64,000 bases of DNA from Gammaproteobacteria bacterium (GTDB taxonomy: Bacteria > Pseudomonadota > Gammaproteobacteria > Pseudomonadales > Azotimanducaceae), in the NCBI GenBank assembly GCA_028821405.1, contig JAPPGK010000108.1, forward strand, positions 89,619 through 153,618. The letters run 5' to 3'. Position numbers and translations under genes: made by a program. The notes beneath the pieces are model-generated. The model saw only the letters and a list, made by a program, of their open reading frames with translations, did no database searches and had not been told where the DNA came from. Shown here in pieces: positions 45,896 through 53,600 of the stretch. How positions within the stretch are numbered: position 1 is the stretch's first letter; every line of letters begins with the position of its first letter.

Positions 45896-46960
45896 ATGAG
45901 ATTGTTCACGCGCAAGGTTCCCAAATCCGCCTCGGCCCCGCCCGATGCGCCGCCGGTACCGCTTTCGGGCTTCGCGGAGCGAAACCCGGCGACGGCAAAG
46001 CACCGCCGTCGTTGGCTCGGCCTCGACATCGGCTCGTCGGCAGTGAAGGTCGTCGAACTGTCCCGCCAAGGCGAGGCGTACCGCGTCGAGGCATTCGCTG
46101 TCGAACCGGTGCCGCCCGGCAGCGTCGTTGCCGGAAATATAAGCGATGCGGGCGCCGTTGGCGAAGCCATCCGCAAGGCATGCGAGCGAGCCGGAACGAA
46201 GCCCAGAAACGTCTGCGCCGGCATCCGGGACTCGGCGGTCGTTACCAAGACCCTCGAGATGGACGCGTCCTTGAGCGATCGGGAACTCGAAGCCGAGGTC
46301 ACGCTGGAAGCCGAACGCCAAATGCCCTTCCCCGTGGACGAAATGGCCATCGACTTCGAGCCCATGCACCTGTCGTCCCGCGACCCCTCCCGTGTCGACG
46401 TGCTCCTGGTCGCCTGTCGCTTGGAGCACGTCGTGCTGCGCCAGGAAGCTGCCGAACTCGGCGGGGTGCACCTCGACATCGTGGATGTCGAGAGCCACGC
46501 CGTACAGCGCGCCGTTGCCGAGGTCGCCCCGGAACGCCAACCCGTCGCATTCGCGGACATCGGCGCGTCCACAAGCACGCTGATGATCGTCGACGGCGAG
46601 TCCGTTGTCGCCCGGGAGGAGCAATTCGCCATCGATCGCCTGGCCACGGATGCGCTGGGTACGGACGCACACGCCACCGAGCCGCTGCTCGGCCTGCTCA
46701 CCCGGCTACTCCGCCTGGTGCGCCTGGGAAATCCCACGACGCCCCTGGACCGGCTGTTGCTTGCCGGCGGCATCGCGACGACGCCAGGACTCGCCGAGAG
46801 GATCGGGGAACATCTCAAGCTGGCGGTCGAAATCGCCGACGCTTGCCGCGACATGGCGGTGGCCGAACACGCCGACGCGGTCTCCCTCGGCGAACACGCA
46901 CCCATGCTGTTCACCGCGTGCGGACTGGCACTGCGCGGCTTCGACGAGGTACGAACATGA
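45896..46960 (+). CDS. pilM: Type IV pilus inner-membrane platform protein PilM
   Basis: 354 residues from the ATG at 45896. The actin-like fold begins WLGLDIGSSAVKVVELS, with later ADIGASTSTLMIVDGE and LLLAGGIATTPGL nucleotide-site segments. It binds the N-terminal peptide of PilN on the cytosolic face. The stop overlaps the pilN start (ATGA). Confidence 0.95.
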   Translation: MRLFTRKVPKSASAPPDAPPVPLSGFAERNPATAKHRRRWLGLDIGSSAVKVVELSRQGEAYRVEAFAVEPVPPGSVVAGNISDAGAVGEAIRKACERAGTKPRNVCAGIRDSAVVTKTLEMDASLSDRELEAEVTLEAERQMPFPVDEMAIDFEPMHLSSRDPSRVDVLLVACRLEHVVLRQEAAELGGVHLDIVDVESHAVQRAVAEVAPERQPVAFADIGASTSTLMIVDGESVVAREEQFAIDRLATDALGTDAHATEPLLGLLTRLLRLVRLGNPTTPLDRLLLAGGIATTPGLAERIGEHLKLAVEIADACRDMAVAEHADAVSLGEHAPMLFTACGLALRGFDEVRT

Positions 46961-47529
46961 TCGCGCGCATCAACCTGCTGCCTTGGCGGCAACGGCGACG
47001 CGAACGGCGACGGCGGGTGTTCCTCGGTCAACTCGGGGGAGTCACTGTCGGCGCCGTCATCCTCGCGTTGCTAACAGGCGCCGTCCTCGACGGGCGAATC
47101 GCCAGCCAGAATGCCCGCAACCAAGCGCTGCTCGAAGCCGTTGGCGAGAACGCGCGACGCCTCGATGAAGTCGAGACCGTGCGACGGCACACCGAGGCAA
47201 CGCTTGGTCGGCTACGGTCCCTGCAGGCGCTGCACCGCGACCGATCCGCGACCGTGCGTACCTTCGACGAGCTCGTACGCACCGTCGCGCCCGGCGTTCA
47301 CTACACGTCCCTCATCCAGCGCCGATCGGTCATCACCGCGCGCGGCATCGCTCGTTCGAACAACGACATTGCCGTACTGATGCGCAACCTCAAGGACTCC
47401 GAGCGTTTCGAACAACCGCGACTCAAGCGCATCGACGAAGTCGGCGAAGCGCAGGGTACCGAGCAGGCCGCTGTCTTCGAACTCACCTTCGCCACTGCCG
47501 TTCCCCACCCGCGCACGGCCGGAAGATGA
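46957..47529 (+). CDS. pilN: Type IV pilus assembly protein PilN
   Basis: 190 residues. The PilM-binding peptide INLLPWR is at residues 5-11, followed by one membrane span (about 25-45) and a coiled-coil/ferredoxin-like periplasmic part. It overlaps pilM by 4 bp and pilO by 4 bp, so the three products are translationally coupled. Confidence 0.94.
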   Translation: MIARINLLPWRQRRRERRRRVFLGQLGGVTVGAVILALLTGAVLDGRIASQNARNQALLEAVGENARRLDEVETVRRHTEATLGRLRSLQALHRDRSATVRTFDELVRTVAPGVHYTSLIQRRSVITARGIARSNNDIAVLMRNLKDSERFEQPRLKRIDEVGEAQGTEQAAVFELTFATAVPHPRTAGR

Positions 47530-48176
47530 AGCTGTTGGACTTCCACATCGACCTGGCCGAGCTGGACATCGCGATGCCCGGCGAGTGGCCAAGTGCGGCC
47601 AAAGCGCTCTGCTTCGTACTCGTCGCGGCGACGGTTCTGGCCCTCGGCTACCTCGTCTCCATCGTCGACAAAAAGGCGGAACTCCTCCGGGTCGAACGCC
47701 GCGAAGAAGACCTGCAGGGCGAGTTCGCGGCGAGCCGTGCCATGGCTGCCGGGCTAGCCAACCTCCGTGCCCGCGACGCCGAGGCAAGCGCGGCCCTGGC
47801 AGAGATGATCGAAAGGCTGCCCCTCGAGACCGAAGTTCCTGCCCTGGTCGAGGACATCACCCGTGCCGCGATGGACAACGACCTGGCCATTGATGGGATC
47901 GACTTGGGGGACGAACGCCAAGCAGGCTTCTACCGCGAGTTGCCCATCGCCATCGGCGTGGTTGGGGACTACCACGACCTCGGGGCGTTCGCGAGCGTCA
48001 TCGCCAGCCTCCCCCGTCTGGTCACGATGCACGACTTCGACCTTGCCCCCCGGTCCGGGCCCCGCAACCTGTCCCTGACCATCGAGGCCCGGACCTACCG
48101 GTACGCCCCCGCGATGCACGATCCGTCGCCGCCGGCGGGCAGCGGGCCCGAATCCACCTTGCCTCCCCTCGAATGA
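47526..48176 (+). CDS. pilO: Type IV pilus assembly protein PilO
   Basis: 216 residues with one span (about 27-46), a coiled coil (KKAELLRVERREEDLQGEF) and a ferredoxin-like domain containing LPRLVTMHDFDL. It dimerises with PilN to carry the link from PilM to PilP/PilQ. Overlaps pilN and pilP by 4 bp each. Confidence 0.93.
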   Translation: MKLLDFHIDLAELDIAMPGEWPSAAKALCFVLVAATVLALGYLVSIVDKKAELLRVERREEDLQGEFAASRAMAAGLANLRARDAEASAALAEMIERLPLETEVPALVEDITRAAMDNDLAIDGIDLGDERQAGFYRELPIAIGVVGDYHDLGAFASVIASLPRLVTMHDFDLAPRSGPRNLSLTIEARTYRYAPAMHDPSPPAGSGPESTLPPLE

Positions 48177-48724
48177 TGACCACGCGCGTGACAGCTTGCC
48201 TCCTGACGGCGTCGGTCATCGCCGGTTGCGGCCACGAACCGCCCGATTCCGCGCCGCCGGTTGCAGGTGCGGCGGGATCGGCCAGCCGCGCTGCGGCCAT
48301 CCCCACGGTCCACGCGACCGGAGTCTTCCGCTACGGCGCCATGGCGGAACGGAACCCGTTCGAACCCTATACGGAACTCCAAGGCGCGAGATCATCGAAT
48401 GCTCCGGACCCCACCCGGAGACGGCAACCGCAGGAGCGGTTCCCTCTCGGCCAACTCGAGATGGTGGGCACGCTCGCGGGTCGCGGCAAAGCTGTCGCGT
48501 TGATACGCGACCCGGCGGGGACCACTCATCCCCTCGCCGTCGGCGACTACCTGGGGCGCGACCACGGTCGCATCACCAAGGTTCGCGAGACCGGCGTCGA
48601 CCTCGTGGAATACATCGAGGACGACCAGGGTGGCTGGAAGGTACGACCCCGCACCGTCGAGTTGAGCATCCCCGAAAGCACCGATGACCACACCGACAAC
48701 TACGAGGGAGACGACGAAACGTGA
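48173..48724 (+). CDS. pilP: Type IV pilus lipoprotein PilP
   Basis: 183 residues. The lipobox VIAGC places the lipidated Cys near residue 19. The domain has ERNPFEPY, LGQLEMVGTL and the HR-loop segment VGDYLGRDHGRITKV, typical of PilP. It joins PilN/PilO to the secretin. The gene overlaps the pilQ GTG start by 4 bp. Confidence 0.93.
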   Translation: MMTTRVTACLLTASVIAGCGHEPPDSAPPVAGAAGSASRAAAIPTVHATGVFRYGAMAERNPFEPYTELQGARSSNAPDPTRRRQPQERFPLGQLEMVGTLAGRGKAVALIRDPAGTTHPLAVGDYLGRDHGRITKVRETGVDLVEYIEDDQGGWKVRPRTVELSIPESTDDHTDNYEGDDET

Positions 48725-50160
48725 ACCGCCGTCGAGAATCCAAACCGCAACCTGGGCGCACCCCGACCCGACTGGCGGCCGCCCTATTGACCTTGGCCGC
48801 AACACTAGCCGCCTCGCCGCCGGACGACGGTCAACCGGTCGAGGCGACCCCGGTGGCCGCCTACACCGGGGAACGGATGAGCGTGAATTTCCAGGATGTG
48901 GAAGTGCGAAGCGTCCTGCAGTTGATCGCGGATTTCGCGGGCTTGAACCTGGTCGCGGGCCAAGCCATCGACGGCCGCATGACGCTGCGTCTGGTCGATG
49001 TGCCGTGGGACGAGGCGTTGGACCTGGTGCTGTCCATCAACGGCCTTGGCAAACGCCGTACCGGATCGGTTCTCTTGGTCGCCCCGGCCACCGTGATCGC
49101 CGAGCAGGAGCGGCTGCAACTGGAACAGCTCAAGGCGGTTCGGGATCTGTCGCCCCTGACCCGCACGTTCATTCGTCTCCGCTATGCCGATGCGACGACC
49201 CTGGCCACGCTGCTTGCCGGCGATGGGGTGGCGGCGCTTTCCGAGCGTGGTCGCCTTCTCGTGGACGACCGGACCAACTCGTTGATCGTCACCGACACGG
49301 CGGCCCACGTCGCCGAGCTCCGCACCGTGATCGAGCAGCTTGACGTCCCGGTTCGCCAAGTTCAGATCGAAGCGCGGATCGTCAATGCCAATGCCAATTT
49401 CTCCGAGGAACTCGGCATCCGTTTCGGCGGCGCGGCCATCACGACGGGGCCTCCCTTCGTCCGGCTCGGCGGCAGTCGGAGAACCCTTGCCGATATCCAA
49501 GGCAACCGGACCGGCGAGAGCGGTGCCGGCATCCGGCAGCCCGACGATCTACTCGTCGATCTCGGCGTCGACGGCGACGGCGCATCGAGCGTTGCGATCG
49601 GCGTCGCGGATGCCGACTACCTGCTCGACCTGGAACTCTCCGCGCTTGCCGCCCAAGGCCGCGCCGAGATCGTCGCCCGACCGAAGGTCGTCACCGCGGA
49701 CAAACGCGTCGCGACCATCGAGTCGGGGGTCGAGATACCGTTTCAGCAGGCGACCAGGTCCGGTGCGACCTCCATTGCCTTCAAGGACGCCGTGCTGCAG
49801 CTGGAGGTGACGCCGCAGATCACGCCCAACGGACGCATCGTCATGGACCTGACTGTCAAGCAGGACACGGTGGGCCGCATCTACCACGGCGTACCCAGCG
49901 TCAATACGACGCGGATCGCCACCCAGGTGCTCGTGGGGGACGGCCAAACCGTGGTACTCGGCGGCATCCTGCAGACGGATCGGCACCAAGCAACGGTCCG
50001 CACACCTCTGTTCGGCGAGCTACCCGTCGTCGGCCGCCTGTTCCGGCGCACGCTGGACCGCGACGACAAGCAGGAACTGTTCGTTTTCATAACGCCTTCG
50101 ATTGTTGAGGATGCAACGGGTGGCCAAGGGCGCGTGGCACCCCGCGAGGAGGCGGGTTAA
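48721..50160 (+). CDS. pilQ: Type IV pilus secretin PilQ, short form without AMIN domains
   Basis: 479 residues against about 700 usual. After the signal region the protein goes straight to the STN/N0 domain (MSVNFQDVEVRSVLQLIADF), then N1 (FIRLRYADATTLATLL), and the secretin barrel with the VQIEARIVNANANF and VPLLGELP-like TPLFGELPVVGRLF segments. The peptidoglycan-binding AMIN domains normally ahead of N0 are missing. The GTG start is coupled to pilP. The deletion could be native to the lineage; it would alter how the pore is anchored in the cell wall. Confidence 0.93.
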   Translation: MNRRRESKPQPGRTPTRLAAALLTLAATLAASPPDDGQPVEATPVAAYTGERMSVNFQDVEVRSVLQLIADFAGLNLVAGQAIDGRMTLRLVDVPWDEALDLVLSINGLGKRRTGSVLLVAPATVIAEQERLQLEQLKAVRDLSPLTRTFIRLRYADATTLATLLAGDGVAALSERGRLLVDDRTNSLIVTDTAAHVAELRTVIEQLDVPVRQVQIEARIVNANANFSEELGIRFGGAAITTGPPFVRLGGSRRTLADIQGNRTGESGAGIRQPDDLLVDLGVDGDGASSVAIGVADADYLLDLELSALAAQGRAEIVARPKVVTADKRVATIESGVEIPFQQATRSGATSIAFKDAVLQLEVTPQITPNGRIVMDLTVKQDTVGRIYHGVPSVNTTRIATQVLVGDGQTVVLGGILQTDRHQATVRTPLFGELPVVGRLFRRTLDRDDKQELFVFITPSIVEDATGGQGRVAPREEAG

Positions 50161-50182
50161 GGTGCGTCCAAGGATCCGCAAC

Positions 50183-50749
50183 ATGAACGCACGCAACGTG
50201 TACCTCGTTGGCATGATGGCGGTGGGCAAGACCACGGTCGGTCGACACTTGGCCTCGCACATCGGGTTTACGTTCCACGACACCGACCGGGTTATCGAAC
50301 AACGAGCCGGCGCGGACATCTCGTGGATTTTCGAACTCGAAGGCGAGGAGCGATTCCGGGACCGGGAACAGCAGGTGATCGAGGAAATGACCCAGCGCCA
50401 AGGCATCGTGCTCGCCACCGGCGGCGGCGCGGTGCTGCGCGAACGGAACCGCACTCTGCTGCGCGAACGCGGTATCGTCGTCTACCTTAGAAGCGGCATC
50501 GACCTCATCATCGAACGCACCCGGGACGACCGTCGCCGGCCGCTCCTCCAGGTCGACGACGTGCGCGAACAGATCGAATCGCTGACCGCCGAGCGCGGCC
50601 CGATCTACGAGGCCGCCGCCCACCTCGCGATCACCGTGGACAGCCGGCCGCCCAAGAGCGTCGCCGCAGACATCGCGCAATTGCTCGAAGGCTTCGAACC
50701 GCCCCGGGACGTTGAGACGGGGCCGAGCGCCGACAGAGGCGGGTTGTGA
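50183..50749 (+). CDS. aroK: Shikimate kinase
   Basis: 188 residues from the ATG at 50183. Walker A is GMMAVGKT (10-17). The shikimate-binding Asp is in FHDTDRVIE, Arg in FRDREQ, and ATGGGAVLRERN holds the GGG loop. It phosphorylates shikimate. The 3' end overlaps the aroB GTG by 4 bp. Confidence 0.95.
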   Translation: MNARNVYLVGMMAVGKTTVGRHLASHIGFTFHDTDRVIEQRAGADISWIFELEGEERFRDREQQVIEEMTQRQGIVLATGGGAVLRERNRTLLRERGIVVYLRSGIDLIIERTRDDRRRPLLQVDDVREQIESLTAERGPIYEAAAHLAITVDSRPPKSVAADIAQLLEGFEPPRDVETGPSADRGGL

Positions 50750-51825
50750 ACGAGACGATCGAAGTGTCGCTGGCGGGCGGGCGCAGCTACCCGATCCTGC
50801 TCGGCGATGGCCTCTTGGGAACGCCCGATCTCCTAGATCCGTTCACCGGTACCCAGGCCCTGATCGTCACCAATGCCGCGGTCGCCAGGTTGTACCTCGA
50901 TGGCACCCGCCGGAGCCTCGTGGGCGTGGACCAGGTTGATGTGGTCGAGATCGGCGACGGCGAAACGTTCAAGACGCTTAATACCTACGCCACCGTTCTC
51001 GACGCATTGGTCGAGAATCGGCACAACCGCACGACGACGATCATCGCCTTGGGCGGCGGCGTGGCCGGCGACGTGGCGGGGTTCGCGGCCGCCACGTATC
51101 ACCGCGGGGTGGGCCTGGTGCAGATCCCCACCACCCTGCTGGCCCTCGTGGATTCCTCGGTGGGCGGCAAGACCGCCGTCAACCATCCCGCGGGCAAGAA
51201 CCTGATCGGCGCTTTCCACCAACCCCGTGCCGTAATCGCCGACGTGGACGTGCTGGCAACGCTACCCGATCGCGAGTTCCGCGCCGGCCTGGCGGAGGTG
51301 ATCAAGTACGGGGTGATCGCCGACGCGGCGTTCTTCGGCTGGCTCGAGTCGCACGTCGAGGATCTCCTCGACCGGGATCCCCGGTGCCTGGTCCACGCCA
51401 TACGCCGATCCTGCGAGATCAAGGCCGCCGTGGTCGCCGACGACGAGCGCGAGCAGGGCCGCCGGGCGATCCTCAACTTCGGGCATACCTTCGGACACGC
51501 CATCGAGGCGGTCACCGGCTACCAACGGTTCCTGCACGGCGAGGCGGTGGCCCTCGGCATGAACATGGCCATGGACCTTTCCGTCCGACTCGGCAGGAGC
51601 AGCGATCGCGACTCGCAAAGGGTCCGTACGCTGATCGAGCGTTCGGGACTTGCAGGCCAAGCGCCCACCGTCGACGAGGAAGCCTTGCTCGACGCCATGG
51701 GCATGGACAAGAAAGTGATGGATGGCCGTCTCCGCTTCATCGTCTGCGACGGCATCGGTGGCGTATCGGTCACCGGCGACGTGCCCGAAAAGACGCTTCG
51801 ACAAGCCATCGCGCACGGTCGTTAG
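50746..51825 (+). CDS. aroB: 3-dehydroquinate synthase
   Basis: 359 residues. NAD-binding is ALGGGVAGDVAGFAAATYHRG and the zinc ligands are in LAEVIKYGVI, LNFGHTFGHAIE and LHGEAVALGM. It is the first cyclase of the chorismate pathway. The pilQ-aroK-aroB order is conserved in gammaproteobacteria. Confidence 0.97.
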   Translation: MNETIEVSLAGGRSYPILLGDGLLGTPDLLDPFTGTQALIVTNAAVARLYLDGTRRSLVGVDQVDVVEIGDGETFKTLNTYATVLDALVENRHNRTTTIIALGGGVAGDVAGFAAATYHRGVGLVQIPTTLLALVDSSVGGKTAVNHPAGKNLIGAFHQPRAVIADVDVLATLPDREFRAGLAEVIKYGVIADAAFFGWLESHVEDLLDRDPRCLVHAIRRSCEIKAAVVADDEREQGRRAILNFGHTFGHAIEAVTGYQRFLHGEAVALGMNMAMDLSVRLGRSSDRDSQRVRTLIERSGLAGQAPTVDEEALLDAMGMDKKVMDGRLRFIVCDGIGGVSVTGDVPEKTLRQAIAHGR

Positions 51826-51949
51826 GGACGATGGACCACCGCTCGCGACACGCTGGTCATCGTCATGGTGGAATGGTTCGAGACGGCCATCGGCGAGCCG
51901 GTGCGTCCACACTGACCAAGAGATCCGAGGCCAACCATTGGAGTCAGAC

Positions 51950-53008
51950 ATGGCAACAATCAACCGTCGAGTCGTTCTGAAGCAACTGCCCGTGGGCATG
52001 CCAACGCCGGACGATTTCGAGATCGTCGCCGAGCCGCTCGTCGGTATCGAAGACGGCCAGATGCTGCTGAAGACTCGCTGGCTGACCCTCGACCCCTACA
52101 TGCGCTCGGGTTTCATGCTGCAAGGCCAAAACGTCGGCAAGACCGTGATTGGCGGGACGGTTTCCGAGGTCGTCGAGAGCCAGGCGCCGGGTTGGGACCT
52201 TGGCGACCTGGCCGTCGGCTTCTACGGCTGGCAGGAATACAGCGTCGCTACCACGTCGGACGTGCAATGGAACAATCCCAAGCTGCCGATCCGGAAGTGG
52301 GACGGTTCACTGGGCGAACCATCAACGGCGCTCGGGATACTCGGCATGACCGGCTACACGGCCTACGAAGGGCTCTTGAACGTCGCCAAGGTCAAGTCCG
52401 GCGAAACCGTCGTGGTCAGCGCCGCCAGCGGCGCCGTCGGCCAAGTGGCGGGCCAATTGGCGAAGATCCACGGCGCGCGCACCGTCGGCATCGCGGGCGG
52501 GCCGGCCAAATGCGGTTTCTGCGTCGGTGAGCTCGGCTTCGACGCCTGCATCGACTACAAGGCCGGAAACCTCGCCGCCGACCTGGCCGCAGCCACGCCC
52601 GACGGGATCGACATCTACTTCGAGAACGTCGGCGGCGACGTCTTGGAAGCCGTGATCCCGCGACTCAATCCGGGCGCACGAATCCCCATCTGCGGCTTCA
52701 TCGCCCACTACAACGAGACGCCGGACACGCGGCGCGCGAACCCCCTGGAGCGTCTGCAGGCGGAGGGCCTCAAGGTGCTCGGCAAGGACGGCAATACAGA
52801 GGGTTTCACATTCTTCACCTTCTCCAACCTTGCGTCGCAACGCCCACAGGCCGAACAGGTGCTCAAGACGATGTCCGCATGGATCGCCTCGGGGCAACTC
52901 AAGCACCGGGAGAGCATCACCGAGGGTCTCGACTCCGCCGTCGACGCGTTCATCGGCATGCTCGCTGGCCGGAACTTCGGCAAGACGCTGGTGCGGGTTT
53001 CCCGCTGA
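51950..53008 (+). CDS. MDR-family NADP-dependent oxidoreductase (PTGR/CurA-like)
   Basis: 352 residues from the ATG at 51950. The prostaglandin-reductase-like start RRVVLKQLPVGMP and WLTLDPYMRSGF precede the nucleotide-binding AASGAVGQVAGQLAKI loop. No zinc-site cysteines are seen. Enzymes of this group reduce alpha,beta-unsaturated ketones or aldehydes. It is likely co-transcribed with the NADAR gene 4 bp downstream. Confidence 0.9.
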   Translation: MATINRRVVLKQLPVGMPTPDDFEIVAEPLVGIEDGQMLLKTRWLTLDPYMRSGFMLQGQNVGKTVIGGTVSEVVESQAPGWDLGDLAVGFYGWQEYSVATTSDVQWNNPKLPIRKWDGSLGEPSTALGILGMTGYTAYEGLLNVAKVKSGETVVVSAASGAVGQVAGQLAKIHGARTVGIAGGPAKCGFCVGELGFDACIDYKAGNLAADLAAATPDGIDIYFENVGGDVLEAVIPRLNPGARIPICGFIAHYNETPDTRRANPLERLQAEGLKVLGKDGNTEGFTFFTFSNLASQRPQAEQVLKTMSAWIASGQLKHRESITEGLDSAVDAFIGMLAGRNFGKTLVRVSR

Positions 53009-53012
53009 GGCG

Positions 53013-53492
53013 GTGCCGGCGTCCGTGTTCCGCAACCACGACCCCGATGCCGTCCTCGTGTCGCGTGCCGACCCCGCCGACCCGCTTGCGAGCTATTCCA
53101 AGCACGCCTTCCACCTCGATGGCGAGGCGTGGCCGTCCGTCGAGCACTACTACCAGGCGTCGAAGTTCGACGATCCGGTGATCCGCGACGAGGTTCGCAA
53201 CGCACCGCATCCGGACACCGCCGCCAAGATCGCGCGCAGGCGACGCCGCCAAGTGCGCAAGGGCTGGGACGACCTGAAGGAGGTCTACATGACCCGTGCC
53301 ACCTACACCAAGTGCCGAACCCATACTGACGTCGCCAACGCGCTGATCGCCACCGGCGAGAAGACCATCATCGAGACCAGCCAGTACGACTACTACTGGG
53401 GCTGTGGACGCGATACCCGGGGTCGCAACGTCTACGGTCGCGTGCTGACGAACGTACGCACCAAACTGCGGGAGGAACCGCTTAAGCCCTAG
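53013..53492 (+). CDS. NADAR-domain protein (YbiA-like)
   Basis: 159 residues from the GTG at 53013. The hallmarks are WPSVEHYYQASKFDD, the DLKEVYMTRATYTKC helix and YYWGCGRDTRGRN. NADAR proteins hydrolyse N-glycosidic bonds: YbiA in riboflavin intermediates, others in ADP-ribosyl guanine. Which applies here is unknown. Confidence 0.86.
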   Translation: MPASVFRNHDPDAVLVSRADPADPLASYSKHAFHLDGEAWPSVEHYYQASKFDDPVIRDEVRNAPHPDTAAKIARRRRRQVRKGWDDLKEVYMTRATYTKCRTHTDVANALIATGEKTIIETSQYDYYWGCGRDTRGRNVYGRVLTNVRTKLREEPLKP

Positions 53493-53541
53493 CTACTTGT
53501 CAGCGCGCCCGAGGGCCATCGAGCCGACACGTAGCGCATAT

Positions 53542-53583
53542 ATACTCGACGCCTCCAGGCGAGTATTGGTCGCCACCTTTTTT
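53542..53583 (+). promoter_or_regulatory. Hairpin and T-run between the NADAR and phosphoesterase genes
   Basis: ATACTCG (53542-53548) pairs with CGAGTAT (53560-53566) and an inner GCCT-CC-AGGC stem. A run of seven T follows about ten bases later. The gap is longer than in a standard intrinsic terminator, so it could be a terminator or a leader hairpin of the next gene. Confidence 0.35.
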
Positions 53584-53600
53584 GAGATCCCGGAGGATCC

